Shown here piece after piece: positions 12,343 through 22,960 of a stretch of 64,000 nucleotides of DNA. The notes under the pieces are model-generated. The model saw nothing but the letters and a program-made list of their open reading frames with translations. It made no database searches and was not told where the DNA came from. This stretch comes from Calliopsis andreniformis (lineage: Eukaryota > Arthropoda > Insecta > Hymenoptera > Andrenidae). Location of the stretch: positions 18,392,961-18,456,960 of the forward strand of contig NC_135071.1 of NCBI RefSeq assembly GCF_051401765.1, read 5' to 3'. The number at the start of each line of letters is the position of its first letter. Position 1 is the stretch's first letter. The position numbers and the translations under genes are program-made.

Positions 12343-12596
12343 CCTTCTTCATCATTTATATTTAGTGGTATAATTAATTACTCGCTTAGATATGAAACCT
12401 AATAGGAACATGATTGCACCGCGCTCATTTGCCGTACGATGTTGGTGCCTGGTTGCAGCCGACCGCGCCCCTCTTAAATTCCTATTTTCTTTGTCTCTCT
12501 TTCTTTATAGGAATAGCGCACGCAAATATGTGCATCATTGTATGCTCGCGTATATTTATATACGTATACAGGTACAGCCATCTTCCATGGCACGTG

Positions 12597-12622
12597 TATG
12601 TGTGTGTGTGAGTGTGTGTGTC
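12597..12622. repeat. GT microsatellite
   Basis: (TG)n with one GAG interruption. On the minus strand it is a CA repeat inside the putative zfh2 3'UTR. Confidence 0.85.
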
Positions 12623-13593
12623 TCGATACGTTTCCACGCTTGCACATCGCTCCCTTCCTGCCTCGCCTCTTATCTCTTTTCTCTATTATAAAATCTAGAT
12701 GCGCCCGCGAACACGGGGTGTCCCCTGTTCACGCGCGCATTAACACATATGGCACCATAAATATATATTTTGTACACGAGGGCGAGCGTAGGTGGACGAG
12801 ATGCCCGAGAAAGAGCGCAAGGACTTCCTGCTTCCTCTCTGTGCCAGGTCTCTACGTCCCCGTCAGCGAAGGCCTGCGAGGCGTTCGAAAATTCACTAGA
12901 AACAGCGATCGCTGACTAGGGAAGTCACGCGCCAGTGGTGCCAACGCATGAGAATATTGCAATTTAGGGAGAAAAGAGGAAATATGATTTAAAAGAAGGA
13001 GAGATCGGAACTACTGCGGTTGTTCAGAGAAATAGAAACGAATTGAAAGAAAAAGAAGATTCCCTAGGGCGTCTTTCTCGAGAGTCTCGGTGAAAATACG
13101 AAGCCGCGCCCTTGGACGCGCGCTCGCGCGACCGTTTCTCGTTTTTCCACGGTTCCTCCTCGTTCACGACTTTGTCTCTTTCGTTCGTGTTCTCGATTCA
13201 TTTTTACCAGAGCCACCGGTTATCGTTTCGTTTCTCGTCGGTGTCTCCCCGCGCCTCGGCGTTTTACAAAAAAAGGGCCCAGGCGCGAGGCGCGAGGAGA
13301 ATCGCGTCGCGGGGCGTTTCAGCGCGACACGACGATCGTCGAAAAATTGCTCTCGCGAGCGCTGTCGCTGCACGGCGCCAACATCGTCGGGGTTAGTGAG
13401 CCGGCGTTTTGGGTGCCGCGCGTCTTGGTGGCGTTCAATCGGCCGCCAATGAACCACGGGGCCCCATAGTGAGTACATATAAGATATACACATGGCAATC
13501 TCTCACAAGAATTAGTCGCTATCGTTATCAATTAGTATCCGTTATTAATTAATAGTCAATGAAATGTCGCTCGAACAAATTCACAATTCAATC

Positions 13594-13720
13594 GGCAATA
13601 ATGTGAACCGCAATAATAATGGCAATAATAATAATATTCATAATGCAATAATAATAATAAACACCACTCGTTTATCTCAATAATAATAATGACGACGACA
13701 GCAATAATAATAATAGTTCT
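13594..13720. repeat. AAT-rich microsatellite cluster
   Basis: Many AATAAT runs separated by short unique bases. Confidence 0.8.
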
Positions 13721-15177
13721 ATCGCAATAGCAATAGAATGTAACCAATAGGGTTAATAATAAATACGCGTTCAACACATTTAGTAGAAACTCAACGAGAT
13801 TAGAAAACTGAAAGGTTGCCTCGCCGCCCCCGCTATTTCTCTCCTCCAGACCTTTTATTTTCAATTTACCTAAAATCACTGGTTTCCATTGAATGAATCC
13901 TAAGGTTCTCTAAAAATGCATTTCTCACCCCCTTTTACTTGAAATCGTTTCTTAAATCAATTTTGAAGTCGATCGGTGGCTCAAAGACAAGAATTCTTAT
14001 GTTATCGAGGTGAGAGAATAGCGGTGGCGGCGCGCAGAAATCTCGCAACGCAATAATAGCTTCACAATTTTCAATGCGTATCTGTCTCTTAGTCACACTT
14101 CTTAAATTATCCGCGCACGCTTATCACTCATTCATTGTTGATTTTAGGAACAGCTAGTAGCGAGGTTCGGTTACTCTATCACGCAATCTCCCGTACTCGA
14201 AACTCAAAACGCCAAAACCGACCCAGTTTTGCGTACACGCGCACGTACGTTGCCGCGTTTTGAGAAATCCACGCGCGTATGCTCTACACATATGCGTGTG
14301 TCGATCCGAGACCGTTCTCCATCGATTCTCAATTTACATGCATCTCCAACATGTCTCTCCGTGTACGTGTGTACATGTTGTGGTTGCGTGTCTGTCCATA
14401 CGTGTACGTGTCGAATCGTTTTATTGCAAGTGTCGGCGTTCGATTCGCTCGCGTGTATCCGGGGATCGATTAGAAAAATTCTCCCCCTTTTGTATACATA
14501 CGTACGTGAATACATATATGCGTATGTGTGTGTGTGTACTGTCTCGTGTGTGGCACGTGTAGAAATCTGTAGTACGTGTCTGTGTACATGTTTATGATTA
14601 AAAGGAACACGATATTGATTCTTTGTGCGCCAAAGTGCATACCTTCCTTTCGAAAATGAGACTTGGACGTGATTGTGTCCTTCGAAGGTCGCGCCTCGTG
14701 CTACGATTAGTGATATCGATTTGCGTTCTTCGATTAGCGACGGGAACGTCCATGATCGACGAAACAACGAAACCTACGGTCTCCGACGGGGGGCAGGGTC
14801 ACTACCATCTAATTCGATTAATCTACGAGAGCTTTTAATTAGTCCGTGATCACCAGACAGTAACAATTGTCTTATTTTGCGAGGTATCGTTTACAAAGTT
14901 CGACGCTCCTTTATGGCCGATCGAAAAAACGGATCGACCTGGAGCAACGCGATTAAATTAGGAATTTCGATTCACGTATCGACCCTTCTGTCGCGTGTCA
15001 CGAATTTATCTCGATGTGTCGGTGTCTCTGTGTGTAACAGTTACGTGTAGATGTACGCGTGTATGAGTGTGTACGTGTTGCTTCTTTAGTTTAATAGTTA
15101 GTCTCAACGCTGTAACGTTTTACATAGATAATTAATAAATACATGACCACATATATGTAAATATAATGTCGTAATCT

Positions 15178-15230
15178 ATAATAATAATAATAATAATCAT
15201 AATAATAATAATAATCGTAATAATAATAAT
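15178..15230. repeat. AAT microsatellite
   Basis: Three (AAT)n blocks separated by CAT and CGT triplets. Confidence 0.85.
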
Positions 15231-15763
15231 TCAAATAGAATACTACTAATTGTTGTTTGTCAACGTTACATTAGAAAAAGCATCTTTTGCAGACAGGAAC
15301 CTCGAGTTGCTTAGTACCTTAGAAATAGTTATTAGCGACCGCTACACGTTTGCATCCGCCTTCTCACCCCCTATACCCTCTTTCTTTCTAATCTACTTAG
15401 TTGCTGGTACAGTCATGCCTTTGCTCTTCGCAATCATTTGCACCCCTGCCCTTTCGAGGTGAACGATATCCTTTCTTTCTTTCACGAGTTTCACGTTCAG
15501 TTCGAACCTCGACCCTTAACGTTTCACAGATGGGTGGCAGCACGCGCGACATTCCTCTCCCTCTCGCTACTTTCTAATATCTCTGCGTCTTGCTGTTCTC
15601 CATCGGCACGAGCGCGAAACATCTTGAAACGCGCGAAACACCACGTACGTACGCGTGTATACGCGTCATCGTCCCGGAAAGTACCCGCGAGGATTCTAGT
15701 ACGTTACATCACACATACATATATGACATCATATAATCACGTGATACCATATGACATCATACA

Positions 15764-15890
15764 TATATATATTCATCTACTTAAATATATATATTTCTTT
15801 ATTCATCCATTTCATTCATTTATTTATATATATACTTCTCATATATATATAATATATATGTATATATATATATATATATATATTTATACG
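15764..15890. repeat. TA-rich microsatellite cluster
   Basis: Repeated TATATATA blocks broken by CATTCATT words, the longest near 15860-15883. Confidence 0.8.
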
Positions 15891-16345
15891 TATGCATGTG
15901 TGTGTCTGTGTGTCGTCTACCGATGCATAACCGCCCTTCCCCTTAACTCTACTGTTTTCATTTAGGTTTCAATTAACCGTAACTTATAGCTAATAGTGAA
16001 TTCTTTTTTGTCATTTCCGAACAGACCTTTACAAAACCCTTTATCCGTTGATCGAGAGGGGGCTCTCCTGATTCAGTGCTGTCAATTCTCCCCAGATAAC
16101 TCTGAAACACCCCTTTGCGCGCGCCTCCCCCCTCCACGTTCGCTCGCGAAATCGTCCTCTCCGTCGAACGACGTCTCGATTCGCGCGACACAGATGTACG
16201 AAGAGGAAAGACAGAGAGCGCAAAGAGTCCTTATATCGTCTCGATCTCTCGGCACCGCGCTCGATCGCGATTCTAACTCGCTCGGTCCGAGTCGTCCCTA
16301 GTGTCTGACGACGATCGTTTTGCAGCTATCGATAGCTATATATCT

Positions 16346-16412
16346 ATTACTTTATTACTATCATTATTATTACTATGTTTATTATTATCATTAATGTTAT
16401 TATTATTAATCA
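16346..16412. repeat. ATT microsatellite
   Basis: Interrupted (ATT)n. It contains minus-strand AATAAA hexamers, so polyadenylation hexamers here are not informative. Confidence 0.75.
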
Positions 16413-16830
16413 TTTCTGTTTAGTGTCATTAAATATAATTTATTAAATATAGGAACCATGTTGCTGGGTCTTGCTTGTTCGTGAAACGCGAACCGCGTCG
16501 CGATTGGGCATCGGGGCAAACAAGCATTCCCCTCCCTCGCGTCTCCCTTTCCAGTTTCACGGAAGCGTTCGCCGTCGTTTCGACCGTTCTCGCGCTCTCC
16601 TCGGCCCGAGCAGAGAGGGAGAGAGAGAGAAAAGAGAAAACCGAAAGGAAAAATCACACATTTAAAATTCGCGCGTCGACAGCGAGATAATACCCTAGTA
16701 CCTAAACCCCTCCCAGCTACGGGGTTACCGTGCCCTGTGTGTATCTTAAAAGTATACATACGCCTCCTATGTATACCGTATGCTCGTGTGTATGCGTGTA
16801 GCCGCCGTGTGTACATATCGAGTGAGTCTC

Positions 16831-16854
16831 TGTGTGTGTGTGTGTGTGTGTGTG
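16831..16854. repeat. (TG)12 microsatellite
   Basis: Uninterrupted TG dinucleotides followed by AGTCTGCACGTG; alternating purine-pyrimidine. Confidence 0.9.
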
Positions 16855-17952
16855 AGTCTGCACGTGTGCGCGCGCGTGGGCCCTCGGTCGACGAGTCCTC
16901 CCTGCCACCGATTCTCAAGGGTCGCCGAGGTCGTACGACCCCTCCGTGTCGCGTCTGTCCTTGCCTCGACAGATGACCGCGGAGGCGCCGCCGTGTCCAA
17001 GCGTTTCTAGCAAAAGGCTCCATGGTCGACTTACCTCGCATCCCTTCTGGCACGCAGCCTCGCGGTACCACCCATACACACGCACGTAAAAAGAGAAAGA
17101 AAGAGATAGAGAGAGAGTAAAGATTTAGATGAATATGTACGTACGTATTCGTTATGATCGCGGTGCTTTTAGTCTCGCGAACGCCGCGCCTACCCTACCT
17201 CGCCCGCGCCGTCACGTCCGCCCCCTCTCTTTAGTAACTCTGTGTTTTCATTAAACTTTTATTATTACTTTACATAGGAACGTTTAAGTCAGCCCACTTC
17301 GACACGTCTACCACCGTCCTCGACGCGTGTCCTCGCCCATCCTCGCCCTCCTCCACCCCTGTCGGAGCGACAACACCTCCCCCGCCCCAGCCGCGAGGCG
17401 ACAACACCTCCCGCGGTTAGAACTCAGCGTCATCCGATCGACGATCCCAAAAAGAAATCTCCCCGAACGACATAAATCGGTCCTCCAGGCCCTTTCTCCC
17501 CGCCTCTCGACTCCCTTTCTATCGAAGGAACTTTGGTGAGCGTGTGCTGCTTGGTACACGCCATTACAGTCGTCGTAACAAAAATAATAGTTAAATTGGT
17601 AGTGCGCGACAGTGGCCGTGCGCAACGGAAACAGAACGAAATGAAGGGAGGTCCATACGCGCCCTCGTAATTGGTCCACCGTCCGCGCGCAAGTACATAT
17701 CTGGAGGCCGGGATTCCCCGCGGAAGAAAAACCTCTCCACCGACAGTTCCTGCGTAGCTGGAACCCCTCCCCTCTATCTAGTCAGTTAGGAACGTTTGTT
17801 TTCGTTATCGAGTATCTCTCTCAAAGAGCACCCATCGAACACTCTCGGTCTTCGTCCTCCCTCGCCTTTCCTTCCGGTTCGAAGAAACCACACAAGACAC
17901 CTGGAAGCTTCCCTTGCTTCTGTCTTGCTCGCCACCCTCGTCAGCAGTGCTT

Positions 17953-18668
17953 CTAACGCGCCCCAGCCAAAGCAGCGACCTCCTGGACCAGCTTCTGCCT
18001 CTTCGCGTCGGGACCATTGTTGTTGTCCTGACTCGTCCTCTCGCCCTGCGATTGGCCAGTCGTGCTCTCGGCAGCGGCGCGAGCTGCCAGCAAGGTGATC
18101 TGATTGACGACGTCCTCCATCTCGTCCGTCAGCGGGTGCACCTCCTCGCCACACTGCGCCCCAGAGTCAGAGGCGATTGCACCGAATTGTTGTTGCTGCT
18201 GCTGCTGACGCTCCTGGCTGGCCTCCAGGCGAGCTCGGTGCTGCAGCGTCTCGGCGTGACGCCGCCACTCGCTGACAGTGGTGTAGGTTCTTGTCGGGGT
18301 GTTCCCGTCGCACAGGGAGCAGCTGTAGCGGGACTGCACCAGACGCAGGGCGCCGCGACGCTGCTGGTTGCCCAGGTAGCACGAGCGCTGGTGCGCGAGC
18401 AGCGTCGACTCCTGGGGGTAAGCTCGACCGCAGCGTCGACACACGAGACACAATTCTGTCTCCACCTCGCGGCAGTACTGAGGTGGGCCGCTCTCGTCTG
18501 AGCTGCAGGGAGGCGTTGGAAGTCGTACTGTTTCTAGGCCAGGGTGGTTCGGGTCCTGCTGCAGGAACGCCTGCATCAGCGACCGAGGCACCTGGATCTG
18601 AGTGCCACCCTCCACGTGCAAGGACATCAGGCCGTTTCCGTGCAGCCCGCTTAGGCCTGGAGCCGCTA
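17953..18668 (-). CDS. zfh2: Last coding exon of a zfh2 / ZFHX3-4-like zinc finger homeobox transcription factor (partial, C-terminus)
   Basis: Seen: an open frame of 237 codons ends in TAG at 17955-17953. It is entered through a good acceptor (pyrimidine-rich tract, then TTTCAG, with AG at 18670-18669). The exon starts with two bases completing a split codon, then AAPGLSGLHGNGL before the first Met (18627). The frame is closed by a stop a few codons upstream of the acceptor. Counting from that Met, finger 1 is C63-X2-C66-X12-H79-X3-C83 and finger 2 is C103-X2-C106-X17-H124-X5-H130. A seven-Gln run follows at 141-147, then an acidic/polar stretch and a basic DAKRQK near 208-213. Known: ZFHX3/ZFHX4/zfh2 proteins are very large nuclear factors with many C2H2 fingers and several homeodomains. 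As I recall the vertebrate C-terminus, it has the same order: a CxxC finger with HQ+S.CY, an LRL..S+Y.C..C segment, then a His pair. Insect zfh2 acts in appendage patterning and neurons. The homeodomains are not in this window, so this is only the end of the gene. Family assignment is by remembered similarity, not by a search. Confidence 0.82.
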
Positions 18669-18805
18669 CTGAAAGCAGAGGAGGAATAGTTTGTTAGGAG
18701 ACTAGTTCATTAGGGGTTTAATTAGTTAGCAGGGGCGATGAGTGTGGTGCCTTAAGGAACAGAAGTAGTCTTAACCGTAACTTATGCAAATAGGGTGATG
18801 TACCT

Positions 18806-18960
18806 AATTTTCAAATTTTTAAGCTTCCAACTATCAAATTTTCAAATATTCAAAAATTCAAAAATTCAAAAATTCAAGTATTCAAATTTTTAAATATTCA
18901 AATCTTCAAAATTTCAAATATTCAAATTTTTGAATATTCAATTTCTCAAATTTTTAAATT
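18806..18960. repeat. Degenerate TTCAAA AT-rich array
   Basis: Many AAATATTCAAA and AAATTCAAA words, the reverse-complement orientation of the array at 401. It lies just upstream of the zfh2 last exon, inside the intron. Confidence 0.7.
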
Positions 18961-19985
18961 TTACTTAATATCTTATAAATAATATAATCTAGCTCTATGA
19001 TCTCAAGAAGAGGTGCTTTTCAGAGGCCTCTTCATCTTGTCGAGTTCTATAGCTACTTTGAACTTTCGAGTAACCCTCAGCCAATCTAAGTACACCAGAG
19101 TTCATTTCCATTCGTCATAAAACGTGGCATTTCCAAACCTGTGGGAGGGCACGGAGGCTATAAAAACTTTGATGGAACATCCCAAACAAGAGGGATCCCT
19201 GGGCAATGCGCATGAAAGACAGAGAGAGGTCACGTTGTTTCGTGTCGATTGGACGGGTTGACAGGTTTACGCAGTGACGCGCATGGGTATATCGCGTATC
19301 GTGTATCAGACGAGGAGTCGTTACGAAGCAGGAAGTGTTAATGATACCCCTGCTCATTCGCTGGACGCTCGCCTGTAATTATCAAGCTTGGTGGGGCGCG
19401 AGCAGCTTCGACGAGAGCAGAAACCGGGCAAGATGTTATCTCTTTCGCTCTTCCCTATCCCCTTCGATCTCTCTCTGTCCCTCTGTCCGCCTGTTCAGTG
19501 TCAACAATGGAATTGATAGTCATTAGAGCCTCGGCCCGAGTACAGGTTCCTCTCTACGCTCTAATGAGAACCCCTGACACGCACGGTATGCTCTGTTTGA
19601 CTAACACTTCTTTCTGGTGTACCTCCTGGTTGCCTGGATTATGGTTCACCTCGATCGTAAGAGCAAATAATCCGCGTTTTTATGTCTCCGCGTCGAAGGA
19701 ACCTTTCTTGGAATTAGAAGCCTGCGTAGTAAAGAACGGAGAAAAGTGTTACGGATAAACGAAGGGATTAGTGGAACACTGGCCACGGTATTTCTCTCCT
19801 AATCCTCGTGGACCATACAGGCTACGAGGAAATTCTGGGTCCTGCGTGAACTTGCATCTTGGAATGGGAACTATTAGCAAAAAGCTGCACCTTCCGAAAG
19901 CGAATAGGCACTATTTGTACGCTATCAGAAGTACCCTGGAGAACAATAGAGGCAATGCATTTCAAGGGATTTCTCACAGAACAAA

Positions 19986-20108
19986 TACAAGGTGATCAGT
20001 TTAATTGGAAACCTTCCGAGTGTTCGCAGTGTTTATTGTGAATGATGTAGCTTTGTAAGTGTTGCCAAGACTCATTAAAGGGTTTCCAGTTAAACTGATC
20101 ACCCTGTA
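19986..20108. mobile_element. Hairpin MITE, copy 1
   Basis: GGTGATCAGTTTAATTGGAA at the left is matched by the reverse complement of the right end, GGTGATCAGTTTAACTGGAA, and pairing continues inward. The whole element of about 120 bp can fold into one long hairpin. It shares termini and interior words with copy 2 at 52479. No coding capacity. Confidence 0.8.
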
Positions 20109-22199
20109 CAGTGCCTACACTCGCGCTGAGTCGTCTAGCCAACAAAAGGAGAGGAAGCAAGAATCAGTCGTCGTTCCGTAAGATAGCTCGGTTAATAGGC
20201 CTCTACGTTGGCCAAGGCCACCGCTGGACCCCGATGCAACCCCGAATCAAATAATATAATAAGGAAGACGGTTAAGTAACGCGCAGTATCGCAGCTGCCC
20301 GATCCGTGTGACACCCTTGAAACAATCGGCCCGACCGAACAGAGGGTTATTACTCTTAATGAGCACTGGTTATTTCTTTGAGTGGCTTTGATTTGTCCTT
20401 CCCCCTGACCCCCGTCGACTCCTCCTCCTTCTCTGGTGTACGATCAACATATGGAGTCATGTGTATTGTGTACCAGGGTATCGGTGCGCGCGTGTGTTCA
20501 ATTTATGCGCGTGAAATACACGGTTGGGCATCGACGCTCACATTTCTACACGGACGTGACCGCGCGAGCGCACATCGCTCTTGCCTCGTCTTCTTAGAGG
20601 GCAGAAGAGCTCATTTGCGTACGGATTGAGATAGTAGTGCTTCGGTACCACCTCGATATGTGTTTTTGTTTAAATGTGTGACTACGTACGAGATTCTGAT
20701 TGCCGGCCGCTCCCAGGTCCCAGAGGCTCTCAATCGCTTTGTGATACGATTGCAAAATATACTGAGCATGATTTTCGAAAATAATTTGAACAGATACTCC
20801 AATAAAAAAAATGCTAATTCTTAGATTAGTCTACTTATCTCTATCACTCGTAATTTGTTATTCTTAATTATTGTCTCGTATCTAAACGATGATTTATTTT
20901 TCTAGGTGTCTTTGGTATAAGTTTAAGAAGAGGTGGAGAGTGTTTCAGCTTCGTAGAAGTGATTTAGAGGATTTCATGGTCAGCTAATTTGTGGATCGTC
21001 GGTGATTATGAGCCAGTCAGGGTTGAGAGCCACTGAGCCTAAGATAGCCGCGACACATGCTGGAAATTTGTTCGGCGGGAATTTACGAGCGAGTTTCCGT
21101 GTCAGACGCAATACTGTGGGCCCCGCTGGTAAGTAGGTATATGTCTGTATATCCTGACAGCTATAAACTCGCATTCGAAGGGCGTCGAACAAAATAATCG
21201 GGAATGTCGTTAGCGCCTCCAGGAATTTTAATGGATGTCCTGGTGGAGCGCAACGACAAGCCGAAGTTTGTTAAATTGAATCTGGTTTGCTAAGCTGCGT
21301 GAGTGGCGATGGATCGAATACAAGAGAGCGATCTTGGATAAAATGTTACTAGATTGTTGCATAAATGCATAAAAGAAAGAAGATGGAATATGTTGAAGAT
21401 AGATATTTGAAAATAGAATAATTAAAAAGTGACAAAAAATAGTACTCCTCTTTGCAATTGACAGAACCAGGATGTTATTTGACATTAACAAGAATAGTGC
21501 AATATGTATTCCCGTGGTTAAATGAAATTTTCATTCGAGTAGAAAACAGAGTTCTCCGAAATGAAGTAATTGCTGTCCGTGTTAACCTCGATATGGTTTC
21601 ATTCAATATTGATTCTCTTTTCATGTATTTACATCCATTCGCAATACTTTGATAGGCATGAAACGTTTACGTGTAATTGACATGAATTGGCGTCAGTCCA
21701 ATCACTCTAGAATTGTTACATTCGAATGGAAACGCTATTTGCATCGTCATTGCTGCGCGTCGCGGACGACTTTATATTTCAATTTTCGATTAATTTCCAT
21801 TATGCCCATCTTTCTTGTCAACTTTATCGTTCCAGCTCGTCGCGAGTTCAAACATCACCGTCATCAAATAGACAAAAACTATTCCTTACAGTATTAGGTA
21901 CTAACGAGACTTCAAATATTACATGCCCAGGTCACCTCAAGACCTGAAAGATCATTCTATATTTTATACCTTCAATTCATGTCTACATACTTGGTCTTTT
22001 AAAGTTACACCTGCAGCCTCTGGTAACATCACAGGGAACTGCCTAATATTTAAGGTGCCCCTCTCGTCATCACGCAATCAGACACCCTAGCAGCCCACCA
22101 CTGTCTACTAGACTCTCTTTCCTCAGCTCCGACTGAAATCTCCAGCACTTCCTCCCGCCTCCCACCATCTCCCCTCTATTATCGCTTATTTTCGCGCAA

Positions 22200-22960
22200 T
22201 GATCAGTGATCGACGCGTGGATCGATCGTCGGAGTCAATGCCACGGTCGAGATCGATGCATCCGCTTATATCCATAACTATGCCACGCGAAGTATGCAAC
22301 GGCCGCGCATTCCGCGCGCTCTCTCGCCTAGCGCGTTCTCACGTGGCCGACACACGGACGTAGGAAAACACGGTGCGAACGTGGGCGTGCATTCCTGCCT
22401 TCGCATTATCTCCACCTCGCTCTCTTTCATTTTCTCTCCCTGTCGGCTTCCCCGGGGCCCCTCTCCCTCCACTCGTCCCACGAGGAGGGCAGCCTCCCCC
22501 CTCCCCCAGGCACCTTTTTTATCCCGACGGACCGTTATCGTGGACACCGTGGTCCAGAACGGCTGTTTCACACCTCCGCTCCCGCGAGAATTAGGAAATA
22601 AATTAGCGGCCGGGCTAATTTCGTTATCTCGGCGGACGCGGGACCCTCCCGCTTGAGACGTCAAGGGACCGATGTCCGTGCCTTCGAACTGCTGCCCGGA
22701 CACGGTTCCAGCCGTGTCCCACCGACCAGGATCAATGGCTCTTCGCTCGTTTCGAGGGCCCGGCTGTCTCCCTCTTTCCACGGGACTGCTACTCTCGCTG
22801 GGATGTATCTCGTGATCAGCGAATGGTGCTTCGTTAGAAACGGTTCGGTTCTGATTCGGGCCCCGACGGGCCCACGGAACGATGTCGTGCAGGGGACCGT
22901 GGTTTCGTGGTTTACAGCTGACCGTTCGTACGCGCACTTTAGGGACGGTTATTAGGGGCT
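22200..22960. other. CpG-rich intronic block
   Basis: High GC with many CpG, containing a 240-aa minus-strand frame (23000-22278) and overlapping plus-strand frames. Amino-acid content is low complexity and both strands are open, as expected of GC-rich DNA. It may be an unmethylated regulatory element or alternative first exon, but no start site could be recognised. Confidence 0.35.

Larger units (their letters stand above)
11691..17952 (-). other. Probable long 3'UTR and/or immediate downstream flank of the zfh2 gene
   Basis: This block follows the zfh2 stop and differs from its neighbours. It is CpG-rich, has many TA, GT and ATT microsatellites, and carries long tracts resembling the CACGTACACA style often seen in long insect neural-gene 3'UTRs. 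Minus-strand AATAAA hexamers occur at 17263-17258, 16444-16439, 16383-16378, 16356-16351 and 13859-13854; another lies just outside at 11310-11305. None is clearly the cleavage signal, and several sit in low-complexity sequence. No open frame here looks like a known protein. The left edge is set only by the composition change near 11.7 kb. An alternative is a plus-strand transcript, because strong plus-strand acceptor-like sites occur (AG at 12509-12510 and 15964-15965) and a donor lies at 13469. Confidence 0.45.

Noticed and set aside
11723..12402. 183-aa and 174-aa plus-strand frames
   Set aside because: Ser/Arg/Phe-rich translation of pyrimidine-rich DNA, running into a TA microsatellite; overlapping frames of equal length.
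16406..17071. 221-aa minus-strand frame with a His-Thr repeat
   Set aside because: The HTHTHT segment is only the translated TG/CA microsatellite; the rest is Arg-rich low complexity in the putative 3'UTR.
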